A stretch of DNA of 64,000 nucleotides from the NCBI GenBank assembly GCA_015066875.1, contig SVNM01000003.1:1-64000 (forward strand), in the 5' to 3' direction. Shown here piece by piece: positions 35,270 through 44,537 of this stretch. A program made the translations under genes and the position numbers. The stretch is from Ruminococcus sp. GTDB lineage: Bacteria; Bacillota; Clostridia; Oscillospirales; Ruminococcaceae. The notes beneath the pieces were generated by a model. The model was not told where the DNA came from. It saw only the letters and a list, made by a program, of their open reading frames with translations, and searched no databases. Position 1 is the first letter of the stretch; each line of letters begins with the position of its first letter.

Positions 35270-35308
35270 AAAAAACGCATCTGCGTCATAACACAGATGC
35301 ATTTTCTG
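35270..35308 (-). terminator. Intrinsic terminator of the second PL11 gene
   Basis: GCATCTG (35277-35283) and CAGATGC (35294-35300) form the stem; on the minus strand it is followed by GTTTTTTGTTTT. Confidence 0.82.
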
Positions 35309-35394
35309 ATTTGTCCTTAATTTTGGAATACATAAAGGAATATTTTAAAGCCCTGTTATCGTTTGTGCAGATTACGAGTCACAGGCTTTATCAC

Positions 35395-37911
35395 TCAGGA
35401 TACTTTTTCAAATATCCAGCTCTGACAAGAACTTCCGTTGACCTTCATCTGCTGAACGTTTGCTCCGCTGTCTGTAGAAGCGTTTGCAACCTCAACGCAT
35501 TTTACTCCGCCGGTATAGGTATTTGTATGGATAACGTAACCGCCGTCGGAATTTTTTGTAAAGGTGAACTGCTGACCTCTTGAGCCTGATTTCTCCCATA
35601 TCTGTACGTTTGTACCGTTTGCAACATCTCCGCCGTTTACATCAAGATAGTAGGTGTTTTTGTCGCCAAGCTGTGAAATGAGATAGTAGAAACCGTTGCC
35701 GTCCTCTTCAAGTCTCCAGGTATTGTGTGAAGCGGGACCGTTTGCTCCCCACTGCTGAACATTTGCGCCGTTTTCAGCATTACCGCCGTTAACCTCAAGA
35801 TACTGTCCGCTGTTTACATTCTTTATCATATAAACAGAACCCGCTTCAAGAGAAGACTCTCCCACATAGCTGATATCGGGAGTTTCGGGAGCTTCCATAT
35901 TATAACCAAGGAAGTAATCAAGCATATTTGCCTGATAATAACCCTTACCTGTCATACAGTTTCTGTAGCAGGGATTCTGAGCAAGACAGTAAATACGCTC
36001 GTTAGTGGTATGAGTTGTTGTATAGATAACAAGCTCATCTGTATCATAGTTTACCTGTACTGTCTCTTCACGCCAGTCGCCTATGATATCTGCGTGAAGC
36101 ATTGCAACGCCACGCTCGCTTCCGCTTGAGCCGTAAATCTTCCAGTAGGTATCAACACGCTCAACGCTCTGTGTTTCGTAATTCCAGCCTTCAAGCTTAC
36201 CCTCGTTGTAGGATTCGCTGAAAAGGTCGCCGTCCCAGAAGACTCTGAATACGGGATACATATAATTTGTTGAAATAAGCTTGTTGTCCATTGAGTAAAG
36301 TCCCTGGAAAGACCATACCTCAAGACCATCGTGATTGGGATCGATATCGCCTATATTTCCTCTTGCCACATCGGCAGTACCCTCTGAAGCATAGTGTTCC
36401 CAGATAAGCTCGCCTGTATTGGCATTGTAGAAGTATTCAAGAAGTCCGCTTGCGTTATCCTGCTGGATACCGTAGCCCATCATTTCATTGCCGTTGTTTG
36501 CATTGCAGAAAGAGCCAACATACCAGCGGTCGCCGTGAACGACGTTCTTTACGGTATATCTGAGACTACCGTCGCCGTTAAGAGCGTAACCCATATGAAG
36601 AACCTCGTCCTTGCCGTCATAGTCAACATCGGCAACTCGGATATTATGTGCCTCAGCTCCATAAGCACCCGCCTTCCACTGCATTACGAAATCGCCGTTT
36701 TCGTAGGTGTAGGCAACATTGTAGCTGTTGAAGCTCTTATCATCGTTACGATTTTTGATCCAGCAGACAAGGCTTGGTTTAACTCCGTCAAGATAGCCTA
36801 TCTGCATCATACAAGCCTTGGGGCCTGCTTCGATTTTATCATCGGGTACGGGAGCTGTGTCCTGCAAAGCTCCTGTCATACCGTCAACAACAGCAATCGC
36901 CTGCCCGTTTGTGACGCTGTTGGTGTAGACTGTACCGTCGCCGAAGGTAACTCCGTCAGCGACTCTTATCATAACCTCGGCATATCCGTCGCAGTCGATA
37001 TCGTAAACAGTAGCACCGTCCCACATACCGACGTCGATTGTTGAGGGACCCGGCTCTATCTGATAGCGGTCTGTGCTGTTATAGCCCATATCAACAGTCC
37101 AAAGATATGTTCCGTCGTTAAGGTAGGCTTCAAGCTTCTGAGTATCCTCGTCACAGCGGTCGATAAGGTAATCGTAAGCTCCATCGCCGTTGAAATCTCC
37201 CACCCATACAAAGTGAACTGTACCGCCGTCCTTGATAGGAACAGTATAATATGCGCCTGAGCCCTTATTTGCTTTGAGGGTAAAGCTTCCGTCAGACTCC
37301 TTTTCCACGCCGTTATACACAGTTTTAACCGTGTACGTATTGTCTTTTGTAAGGTCGGCAGTTTTATCGGTATAATTTGTTCCGCCTGTAATAACCTCGC
37401 TGTTTACCTTTACAGTAGTGCCGTCTGTTGTTCTGTAGACGTTAAATCCCATATCAGGCTCATCTGAAGCAAGAAGTCTCCAGCTTACATAAGCAGAGCC
37501 ACCTGAATTAAGAGCAACAACACCTCGGTCGAGCTTTTCAAACATACGGCTTCCGTCAAGAGTCTTGATACCGTCGTAAACCTCAGGCTCCTCATAGCTG
37601 AAGGAGCTTCCTGCGGGGAAGCTGTCTATTCTTCCCAGAAGATAATCCTGAAGCATTTTTACATCACCGGCATCAAAGCTTCCGCTTTCGTCAAGGTCAG
37701 CTATCTCCAGCATAACACTGCTGAGCGATGTGTTGTTTGCATAAGCGTTTTTCATTGTTGAGAGGTCGAAAACGCTTATAAGGCCGTCGCTGTCCATATC
37801 CCCGTAGATATAATCATCAGCAGAAGCAGAAAAGCCTCCGCAGTACAGACTGAACAGCGCCGAGCCTGTCAGTGCCATTGCAGACACAATTGAAATGCCT
37901 TTTTTTATCAC
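35395..37911 (-). CDS. Dockerin-bearing PL11 rhamnogalacturonan lyase with ricin-type CBM13
   Basis: 838 residues: signal peptide (1 to about 32), N-terminal dockerin (about 35-93, GDMDSDGLISVFDLSTM and ADLDESGSFDAGDV), PL11 catalytic beta-propeller (about 118-680; KLDRGVVALNSGGSAYVSWR is the family start), and a C-terminal ricin B-type lectin (CBM13-like, about 690-838, with NVQQWGANG, NVQIWEKSG, NVQQMKVNG repeats). The start is GTG 37911, eight bases after AAGGGGG. It should cleave rhamnogalacturonan I; the lectin probably binds galactose-containing side chains, an inference. Not the same architecture as the other PL11 protein here. Confidence 0.9.
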   Translation of the reverse strand: MIKKGISIVSAMALTGSALFSLYCGGFSASADDYIYGDMDSDGLISVFDLSTMKNAYANNTSLSSVMLEIADLDESGSFDAGDVKMLQDYLLGRIDSFPAGSSFSYEEPEVYDGIKTLDGSRMFEKLDRGVVALNSGGSAYVSWRLLASDEPDMGFNVYRTTDGTTVKVNSEVITGGTNYTDKTADLTKDNTYTVKTVYNGVEKESDGSFTLKANKGSGAYYTVPIKDGGTVHFVWVGDFNGDGAYDYLIDRCDEDTQKLEAYLNDGTYLWTVDMGYNSTDRYQIEPGPSTIDVGMWDGATVYDIDCDGYAEVMIRVADGVTFGDGTVYTNSVTNGQAIAVVDGMTGALQDTAPVPDDKIEAGPKACMMQIGYLDGVKPSLVCWIKNRNDDKSFNSYNVAYTYENGDFVMQWKAGAYGAEAHNIRVADVDYDGKDEVLHMGYALNGDGSLRYTVKNVVHGDRWYVGSFCNANNGNEMMGYGIQQDNASGLLEYFYNANTGELIWEHYASEGTADVARGNIGDIDPNHDGLEVWSFQGLYSMDNKLISTNYMYPVFRVFWDGDLFSESYNEGKLEGWNYETQSVERVDTYWKIYGSSGSERGVAMLHADIIGDWREETVQVNYDTDELVIYTTTHTTNERIYCLAQNPCYRNCMTGKGYYQANMLDYFLGYNMEAPETPDISYVGESSLEAGSVYMIKNVNSGQYLEVNGGNAENGANVQQWGANGPASHNTWRLEEDGNGFYYLISQLGDKNTYYLDVNGGDVANGTNVQIWEKSGSRGQQFTFTKNSDGGYVIHTNTYTGGVKCVEVANASTDSGANVQQMKVNGSSCQSWIFEKVS

Positions 37912-38025
37912 TTGTTTTTCCCCCTTTGATATATTTTATCTTTCTTTGATTATAATCCTGTTTCTTTTATCTGTATATAGGGATTCTGACCTTTTTTATA
38001 GCAAATAGTCTCAAATTTTCGTTTG

Positions 38026-39384
38026 TTATGAGATTAGTCTGTTCTTTAAAAGGCAAAGATCAAATATATCCACTCTTCCGTCATTGTCTGCGTCTGCCAT
38101 TTCAGGCTGTTTAAGTGTTGTTGATGACGGGTTGAGAAGCCACATCTGAAGCACTGCAACGTCTGAGATAAGGAAGTTTCCGTCGCCGTTTATATCTCCC
38201 TCCACACTTGCGGGAGCATATGCGTCTCTTATTCTGATAAGCTCCTTCTGAAGCTCGCTGTCGGTCATTCTGTAATTTTTTCTGCTGTAGTGAAGGTCTG
38301 TTACGTCCCAGAGAACAGGACAGATTCCTCCACGTGACATCGAAGCCTCGGCAACTGCACTGATAAATCTTCTTACAGAAGCCTCTTCCTTATTTTCCTT
38401 GGGACAGCCGTATTCACCTATGATTACAGGCACGCCCTTAGATGTAAAGCGTGAAACAAGCTTATCCATATTTCCGTTGAGCTCTGCATACTCGGCATCT
38501 GTACCCCATGTTGACGTTGCCTTGCCCCAGGAAGCGTCTTCTGTAAGGATAGCAAATCCGGCGGGAGTGTAATAATGAACCGAAACAGCACATCTTCCTG
38601 CAGGGTCATCAGGCATTTTGAAAAGCGAATCACAGGTAAGAGTTATGTCAGTATTATAGCCTGATATCAGAAGGTGACGCTTTTCGTTGTTGCCTCCCGA
38701 AGAGCGGACGATATCAACAAATTCCTGATTTATTGCATTTACATAGCCGTATGAAACGTCCTTACCTGTGGTGCCTCCCCACTGATTCCATACAGATGAC
38801 CAGCCAAGCTCTTCATTCTGCGACTCGAACATAAGATAATCACCGTAATCGCGGAACTCATCGGAAAGCTGAGTCCATATAGCGCTGTATTTTTTCATAC
38901 ACTCATCGTAATTTGTGGGAATTTCCTCAAGCCAGCCACCGTCCCAGTGGAGATTCATAATAACGTAAAGGTCAGCGTCAAGCGCCCAGCCGATAACCTC
39001 TTTTACACGGGCGATATAGTCAGGGTGGATCGTATAATTTCCGTCATCAGACATCATATTGGACCACGCAACAGGAACTCTCACTACTCCGAAGCCCTCA
39101 TTGGCATAGCCCTGAATAAGCTCCTTTGTAACGGTAGGACTTCCCCAAGCGGTTTCATAGGCGTTGGGAGTACCGTCACCCCAGTCATCGATCCACTGTC
39201 CGCTTGATTCAAAGGTATTTCCCAGATTGATACCTATTCCCATATCCTCAATAATATCCATAGTGGTCATATCACGCATAGTATTGTCATTTGCGCCAAG
39301 AGCAGTATCTGCCTTTTTCCAGCCACCTGCCGAAACAAGCATTGCAGTCGCTGTAACAGCAGAAATAACAGCCTTTAAATTCAT
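38026..39384 (-). CDS. GH5 endoglucanase with C-terminal dockerin
   Basis: 452 residues: signal peptide (1 to about 30), GH5 TIM-barrel cellulase (about 40-375) and a C-terminal type I dockerin (about 388-450, GDINGDGNFLISDVAVLQ and ADADNDGRVDIFDLCLLK). MGIGINLGNTFESSG is the family's N-terminal strand; the acid/base Glu lies in FESQNEE (near 190) and the nucleophile Glu in IIGEYG (near 323). Expected to hydrolyse internal beta-1,4-glucan bonds as part of a cellulosome. It is divergent from the AraC-type regulator, which may control it. Confidence 0.92.
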   Translation of the reverse strand: MNLKAVISAVTATAMLVSAGGWKKADTALGANDNTMRDMTTMDIIEDMGIGINLGNTFESSGQWIDDWGDGTPNAYETAWGSPTVTKELIQGYANEGFGVVRVPVAWSNMMSDDGNYTIHPDYIARVKEVIGWALDADLYVIMNLHWDGGWLEEIPTNYDECMKKYSAIWTQLSDEFRDYGDYLMFESQNEELGWSSVWNQWGGTTGKDVSYGYVNAINQEFVDIVRSSGGNNEKRHLLISGYNTDITLTCDSLFKMPDDPAGRCAVSVHYYTPAGFAILTEDASWGKATSTWGTDAEYAELNGNMDKLVSRFTSKGVPVIIGEYGCPKENKEEASVRRFISAVAEASMSRGGICPVLWDVTDLHYSRKNYRMTDSELQKELIRIRDAYAPASVEGDINGDGNFLISDVAVLQMWLLNPSSTTLKQPEMADADNDGRVDIFDLCLLKNRLIS

Positions 39385-39483
39385 AAAAATTCTCCTTTCA
39401 GATTAATCACACATCTGATTACACAGGCAGAGCTCATATGCAAGAAGCACTCTGCCATAGACATTACGTTATATTACAATTGA

Positions 39484-39512
39484 ATTATACAATCGGTGAA
39501 GTGCTATGTCAA
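39484..39512 (-). promoter_or_regulatory. Consensus promoter of the GH5 gene
   Basis: Minus strand TTGACA (39507-39512), 17-base spacer, TATAAT (39484-39489); the leader is about 95 bases. It is 51 bases from the divergent regulator promoter, so a protein bound between could affect both. Confidence 0.87.
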
Positions 39513-39563
39513 CACAGGATATTCGTTTAATCCACCTTTTTTTCAAAATCTGCACTTTTTCTG

Positions 39564-39592
39564 TTGACGATTGATGTAAAATAAGTTATAAT
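39564..39592 (+). promoter_or_regulatory. Promoter of the PBP/GGDEF-like/AraC regulator
   Basis: TTGACG (39564-39569), 17-base spacer, TATAAT (39587-39592), about 20 bases before the start codon. Confidence 0.83.
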
Positions 39593-39618
39593 CATATTGT
39601 GTAAAGGAGGTGCTTCAG

Positions 39619-41763
39619 ATGCCAAGAAAAATAATCGCCGTTATTACCGCAAGAGCCGATGACAGCGAGCAAAGAGCTCTTATAAGCGGAATTGCTGATA
39701 TGGCTTTTTCTCTTGACTGCGATGTTGCCGTTTTTTCAAATGTGTACAACCACTGGGTTACCGATGAATTTCTCAACTTTGAAAACCATATATACGATTT
39801 CTTCTCACCTGAGCTTTTCTGCGGAGTTATTGTTACTGCTGAGGCTTTTCTTGATTTGTCAATCCTCGATGATGTGTTCGTAAAAATACGTGAAAGCGGT
39901 ATTCCCGCTGTTATTATCGGTGGCAAGGCTGAGGGCTTTGTAAGTGTCGACTCAGATGATGAAGCCAATATGGAAAAAATCACCGAGCATCTTATAACTG
40001 CTCACGGAATAAGAAAATTCCATATTCTTACAGGTCCGCCTGATATGGCTGTGTCACCTGTACGAGTAAGAGGCTGTATGAACTCATTTAAAAAGCATAA
40101 TATCTCCTTTGACGAAAGCTGTATTTTCTATGGAGATTTCTGGAATACCTCCGGCGAGGCTCTTGCTCAGAGATATCTCAGCGGTGAGCTTGAAATGCCC
40201 GAAGCTATTATCTGCACCAACGATTATATGGCTTACGGACTATGCGATGTGCTTACCTCGGCGGGAGTGCCTATCCCCGAAAAGCTTGCCGTTACAGGCT
40301 ATGACCATACCGACGGACGTATTTTCTATTACCCTGTGCTAACAACTTACCGCAGAAACAGATACCAGATGGGCGAAAATGCTGTGAGGATTATAATGCA
40401 GAAGGAATACTCTGACATATGCAGTGAGGACGGTCTTATGTGCGGAAACTCATGCGGTTGCCGTGTAAATTCCGCTCAGCTGAACGATGATACCAGAACC
40501 GCGCGTATAGGACAGTTTCACACGGCAATGAACTCTTCTGCCCAGTTTGCAAACCGACTTACCCTGAGCCGTACTCTTTCAGAATATATGGCTGTTCTCA
40601 ATGAGTTTTTCTACCTCCTTCACGGAGCTACTACTCTTTATCTTTGTCTCGACAAGGAATGGAACAACACCTATTATGAGGGCGAGGAGTTTATCTGCTG
40701 TAAGGCTTATTATAACTCCACCCCCGAACTGCCTGTCCACTTCAAGCGAAATCAGCTTCTTCCCATTCTGTTTGAAGAGCGTGACAGACCTGTTGTCTTC
40801 TGCTTCAGTCCGCTTTGCTTTCAGACAAGACTTTTCGGATATACCGCACTGATGTACGCTATTCCCCAGTGCTATGATTTCAGCTTCCGCGACTGGAATA
40901 AAACCGTAGCAAATTCACTTGAATTCCTGCGTATGAAAAATGATATCCAGTATCTTACACAGTGTAGACGGGTTTCAACTCTTTATGACTCGCTTACAGG
41001 CTTTTATCATATGCGTGAATTCCGCCAGATTATCGAAACTCTCGGTACCGAATTTTCAGGCGAGTGCTTTTTACAGGCAGTAAAGCTCAGCTTTTCCGAC
41101 GACGGCGAGTTCATCTACGGCGAAAATTTCCGTAGCGATATCATCTCCTCATCAGCCGGCGCTATAAAGGACTCATTCGGAAACAAAGCCGTTTACTGCC
41201 GTGGCGGAGACGACCTTTTCCTTGTTCTCTGTCGCGGAGAAAACGCTCACCTGCTTTCGGAAAAGCTTAAGATTATGCTTTATTTCGCACTGAACGGAAA
41301 ATTCGATGAAAACCGTGTTTTTGTAACCTATGCCGAAGTACAGGGAAAGACTGATTCCGATACCGCAGACACTCTGTGCAGAAAGGTAAATCAGCTTGCG
41401 GAGGAAAACGCTCAGCTTATTCAGGAGCAGAAAAAGCTTCCCCATTACAAATCACTTCTTGCTGTGAGAAACCGTATGCAGAGTCAGCCTGAAAAGGCTC
41501 CCACAACGGAAGAGGTGTGCAGAGCCTTGTGTATGAGCGATGGCTATTTCAGAGTAAGCTATAAAAAATGCTTCGGTACAAGCTATGTTCAGGACTGCAT
41601 CAATGCACGTATAAAAAAAGCATGCTACCTTTTGTGTACAACAGCTATGAGCGTGTATGCCATCGCCCTGAAATGCGGTTATACCGATGAAAAGTACTTC
41701 TCACGCCAGTTCAGACAAACTACAGGCTGTTCACCTGTGCAGTACAGAGAAAGATATTGCTGA
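39619..41763 (+). CDS. AraC-family regulator with LacI-type sensor and degenerate GGDEF domain
   Basis: 714 residues in three parts. Residues 1 to about 275 form a LacI/PBP1-type sugar-binding domain (KIIAVITARADDSEQRALIS, EAIICTNDYMAYGL, VTGYDHTDGR). About 440-600 resemble a diguanylate cyclase: LYDSLTGFYHMREF and RGGDDLFLVL, where GGDDL replaces GG(D/E)EF, so catalysis is doubtful. About 620-714 is an AraC double helix-turn-helix ending YAIALKCGYTDEKYFSRQFR. ATG 39619 follows AAAGGAGGTG. Probably senses a plant sugar and controls nearby polysaccharide genes such as the divergent GH5. Confidence 0.87.
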   Translation: MPRKIIAVITARADDSEQRALISGIADMAFSLDCDVAVFSNVYNHWVTDEFLNFENHIYDFFSPELFCGVIVTAEAFLDLSILDDVFVKIRESGIPAVIIGGKAEGFVSVDSDDEANMEKITEHLITAHGIRKFHILTGPPDMAVSPVRVRGCMNSFKKHNISFDESCIFYGDFWNTSGEALAQRYLSGELEMPEAIICTNDYMAYGLCDVLTSAGVPIPEKLAVTGYDHTDGRIFYYPVLTTYRRNRYQMGENAVRIIMQKEYSDICSEDGLMCGNSCGCRVNSAQLNDDTRTARIGQFHTAMNSSAQFANRLTLSRTLSEYMAVLNEFFYLLHGATTLYLCLDKEWNNTYYEGEEFICCKAYYNSTPELPVHFKRNQLLPILFEERDRPVVFCFSPLCFQTRLFGYTALMYAIPQCYDFSFRDWNKTVANSLEFLRMKNDIQYLTQCRRVSTLYDSLTGFYHMREFRQIIETLGTEFSGECFLQAVKLSFSDDGEFIYGENFRSDIISSSAGAIKDSFGNKAVYCRGGDDLFLVLCRGENAHLLSEKLKIMLYFALNGKFDENRVFVTYAEVQGKTDSDTADTLCRKVNQLAEENAQLIQEQKKLPHYKSLLAVRNRMQSQPEKAPTTEEVCRALCMSDGYFRVSYKKCFGTSYVQDCINARIKKACYLLCTTAMSVYAIALKCGYTDEKYFSRQFRQTTGCSPVQYRERYC

Positions 41764-41781
41764 GTAATGTAACAGGACATT

Positions 41782-42049
41782 TATCGTTGCTGTTCTTATA
41801 TAAGCATTATATATTTTTCGGGGGAAACTTTCTGAAGAAAGTATCCCCCATACCCCCTCCAAAGACTTTTAATCTGAATTTCAGCCCCATAGGGTGCACA
41901 CCGAGAGAATTTTAAGCATCTCAGTTGTTTGTTGTGCACCCTATGGGGCTGAAATTAAAAACTGAAAGTTTTAGGAAAGGAGTTTGAGGGAAACACTTTT
42001 TCAAAAGGGTTTCCCTCAATAAGTGTGTAAAACTTCTATCAAAGCATTA
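41782..42049 (+). repeat. Palindromic dispersed repeat, copy 4 (forward)
   Basis: About 268 bases, the most diverged at its ends. 5' hairpin GGGGGAAACTTTCT/AGAAAGTATCCCCC (41820-41849); perfect central palindrome with arms TTTCAGCCCCATAGGG (41879-41894) plus TGCACA and its complement; 3' hairpin GAGGGAAACAC.../GTTTCCCTC. Fills the gap between the AraC-type regulator and the amidase gene. Confidence 0.87.
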
Positions 42050-42069
42050 ACTATGAATGTCCCGTTTTA

Positions 42070-42792
42070 TTATTTCCCGCAGATAAATTCGTTGAGTCCG
42101 CTGAATATGGTAAAGGCGACCTTGCGCTGATACTCCTCAGTTTTGAGAAGCTCGGCCTCTTCGGGATTGGATAGAAATCCGCACTCTACCATAACTGTGG
42201 GATTGTCACTGTAATAGCACAGGAAAAGCTCCTTTCCGCAAAGCTTTATCTCTCTTGTGTTTTCGGGCTGAAGGTACTCTGCAAACTTTTTCTGCAGAAT
42301 TCCCGCAAGCTGTTCATTGCTGTTGTTGCTGTCGGAATAAAACATCTGCGCTCCGCTGTATTTGGGATCGGTAAACTGATTCTGGTGAATGGATATGCAC
42401 ACAGCATCGGGCTCGCTGTTGAAAATCTCAAGCCTGTTATCCATATCCGAGCTTTTCTGATTTGCAATGCCCTCAATCCCCTTATCGTGAATGGATTTGT
42501 CGCTGTCTCGTGTAACCTTAACCTCATAGCCGTTTATTTCAAGCATATCCCGAAGAGTAAGAAGTATATTCAGATTAATGCCTTTTTCGGGAACTCCGTC
42601 TGCTGTGGAACAGCCTCCGTCTATACCGCCGTGTCCTGCGTCGAGGATTATCACAGGCTTCTGCTGAGTATAGTCTGCTATGACAGGCACGGCTTCATTG
42701 CTTCTACCGATAAGTGAAAAGGCTGTGGGAACGGCTACAGCCGTTGCAAGTACAAGAGCTCCCACAATAATTTTTCGTTTGATTTTCTTCAT
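42070..42792 (-). CDS. N-acetylmuramoyl-L-alanine amidase, CwlD-like
   Basis: 240 residues with an N-terminal signal anchor (about 8-28) and an Amidase_3 domain: zinc ligands His54 (DAGHGGIDGG), Glu69 (PEKGINL) and a His in SIHQNQF (near 134), with the catalytic Glu in VECGFLSNP (near 206). Size and layout match CwlD, which trims stem peptides when spore-cortex muramic lactam is made; a vegetative wall hydrolase is also possible. Confidence 0.88.
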   Translation of the reverse strand: MKKIKRKIIVGALVLATAVAVPTAFSLIGRSNEAVPVIADYTQQKPVIILDAGHGGIDGGCSTADGVPEKGINLNILLTLRDMLEINGYEVKVTRDSDKSIHDKGIEGIANQKSSDMDNRLEIFNSEPDAVCISIHQNQFTDPKYSGAQMFYSDSNNSNEQLAGILQKKFAEYLQPENTREIKLCGKELFLCYYSDNPTVMVECGFLSNPEEAELLKTEEYQRKVAFTIFSGLNEFICGK

Positions 42793-42904
42793 ATAAGCAC
42801 TCCCGCAAAGTTATTTTAGTAAAGGATATGCTGTTAAAATGTCCGCTATGACAGAAATTTGTCCTTATACTGCAATAAAAAATCAAAAAGAGAGAAAATA
42901 CCCG

Positions 42905-42933
42905 TTGCAGTATCAAAAAAAATATGGTATAAT
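42905..42933 (+). promoter_or_regulatory. Promoter of prfB
   Basis: TTGCAG (42905-42910), 17-base spacer, TATAAT (42928-42933); the prfB leader is about 100 bases and contains a tiny UGA-terminated frame. Confidence 0.75.
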
Positions 42934-42968
42934 AAATAGGATATGGTATCTGAAAGGACTGAATTACT

Positions 42969-42980
42969 ATGGGAATCTGA
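42969..42980 (+). promoter_or_regulatory. Three-codon UGA-terminated upstream frame in the prfB leader
   Basis: ATG GGA ATC TGA, with AAAGGA about ten bases upstream. The site (GAAAGGACTGAATTACTATG) closely copies the prfB start region (GAAAGGATTGAATTATATG). The stop is UGA followed by C, the codon read by RF2 itself and a weak context. It could report RF2 level; this is inference. Confidence 0.4.
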
Positions 42981-43040
42981 CGTGTTCCGCTTTTTTCACA
43001 TACATCAGCTTAATTTTTGTTTACGAAAGGATTGAATTAT

Positions 43041-44159
43041 ATGATTATTCTCGACGACCTCAGAGTCGAAATGGTCGGCTATAGAAAAGAAATGACCGAG
43101 CTTGCCGATGTTCTTAACATCAAGTCTGCTAAGGAAGAGCTTGATGAACTCAACAAACAGGCTTCTCAGGAGGGCTTCTGGGAGGATCTTGAAAATTCTC
43201 AGAAAGTTCTTCAGCAGACAAAGGCTTTGGAAAAGAAAATCGCACGCTATAATCAGCTCAACGACAGCCTTGAGGATCTGATTACTCTCATTGAGCTTTC
43301 TATCGAGGAAGAGGACGAAAGCTCTATCGAGGAAATCAAGTCTGAATCAGCTATGTTCAAAACAAAGCTTGAGGACGAAAAGCTTTCTACTCTGCTTACA
43401 GGCGAATACGATAACTCTAACGCTATTCTCACATTCCACGCAGGCGCAGGCGGTACTGAGGCTCAGGACTGGGCTGAAATGCTCTACAGAATGTACAACC
43501 GCTGGGCTGAGCGCCACGATTATAAGGTTACTCTTATGGATTATCTCGACGGCGATGACGCAGGACTCAAGTCTGCTTCTATTCTCATTGAGGGCGAAAA
43601 TGCTTACGGCTATATGAAGTCTGAGTCAGGAGTTCACCGTCTTGTTCGTATATCTCCCTTTGACTCTTCCGGAAGACGTCATACTTCCTTCTCTGCTCTT
43701 GAGGTAATGCCCGAAATCGATGACTCTATCGAGGTTGATATCCGTCCCGAAGATATCGAAATGGAGGTTTACCGTTCAAGCGGTGCAGGCGGACAGAAGG
43801 TTAACAAGACCAGCTCTGCTGTAAGACTTATCCACAAGCCTACAGGAATCGTTGTTTCCTGTCAGACTCAGCGAAGCCAGTATCAGAACAAGGACTACGC
43901 TATGAAGATGCTCCGTTCAAAGCTCATTGAAATCAAAGAGCGTGAGCACCTTGAGAAAATCGAGGACATCAAGGGTGTTCAGAACCAGATTGGCTGGGGC
44001 TCGCAGATACGCTCATACGTATTTATGCCCTACACTCTTGCCAAGGACCACAGAACAGGCTTTGAAAACGGAAATATCCAGGCTGTAATGGACGGCGATA
44101 TTGACGGCTTTATCAACGCTTACCTGAAATCGCTCTCACACGGCACATTACAGAAATAA
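43041..44159 (+). CDS. prfB: Peptide chain release factor 2
   Basis: 372-residue release factor recognising UAA and UGA. It has the codon-recognition tripeptide in ISPFDSS (SPF near 205-207) and the peptidyl-transferase GGQ in SSGAGGQKVNKTSSAVR (near 246-248). The N-terminal region reads through without interruption, so the programmed +1 frameshift of many prfB genes is absent here. ATG 43041 follows AAAGGA by nine bases; an in-frame upstream start at 43017 lacks a good site. Confidence 0.95.
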   Translation: MIILDDLRVEMVGYRKEMTELADVLNIKSAKEELDELNKQASQEGFWEDLENSQKVLQQTKALEKKIARYNQLNDSLEDLITLIELSIEEEDESSIEEIKSESAMFKTKLEDEKLSTLLTGEYDNSNAILTFHAGAGGTEAQDWAEMLYRMYNRWAERHDYKVTLMDYLDGDDAGLKSASILIEGENAYGYMKSESGVHRLVRISPFDSSGRRHTSFSALEVMPEIDDSIEVDIRPEDIEMEVYRSSGAGGQKVNKTSSAVRLIHKPTGIVVSCQTQRSQYQNKDYAMKMLRSKLIEIKEREHLEKIEDIKGVQNQIGWGSQIRSYVFMPYTLAKDHRTGFENGNIQAVMDGDIDGFINAYLKSLSHGTLQK

Positions 44160-44164
44160 TATCA

Positions 44165-44194
44165 AAGGGACTGCATAAACTGCAGTCCCTTTTT
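44165..44194 (+). terminator. Intrinsic terminator of prfB
   Basis: GGGACTGCA (44167-44175) pairs perfectly with TGCAGTCCC (44181-44189), followed by TTTTT. Confidence 0.92.
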
Positions 44195-44215
44195 GTGTGT
44201 GACAGATACAAATCT

Positions 44216-44509
44216 GTAGGGGACGATGCACCCCAAGAGTACTTCCTTCGGGCGCCCACATCGTCCCGATATTTACACAATCTGTTATTTCAATCTGATG
44301 TAGGGGCGGATATCATCCGCCCGAAACACCGCAACAATGAATTATCCCGTTGCACATAAAATTGTAGGGGACGATGCCCACATCGTCCCGCACAAATAAA
44401 ACAACGTCACGTATACACGCTGTTCAATAACGGGCGGATGCTCACATCCGCCCTACACATTCGGTAAATCAACATATGCAAAAATAAAAGGGCGGATTTT
44501 ATCCGCCCT
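44216..44509. repeat. Cluster of five short palindromes of two alternating types
   Basis: The 378-base gap after prfB holds a tandem-like cluster. Type 1 is GGGACGATG...CATCGTCCC (44219-44259 with an insert, and 44368-44389); type 2 is GGGCGGAT...ATCCGCCC (44304-44323, 44432-44453, 44490-44508). Most are introduced by GTAGGGG. Similar palindromes are scattered through gut Firmicutes genomes (from memory). Nothing suggests coding. A related single copy lies at 55569-55617. Confidence 0.8.
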
Positions 44510-44537
44510 GAATATGTACGATAATCAATCCCGTCCA

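Noticed and set aside
36394..37044. 216-codon plus-strand frame
   Set aside because: Antisense to the PL11-CBM13 gene; no ribosome site and no recognisable domain.
43041..43140. Programmed frameshift site in prfB
   Set aside because: The N-terminal frame is continuous and has no CUUUGAC-type slip site.
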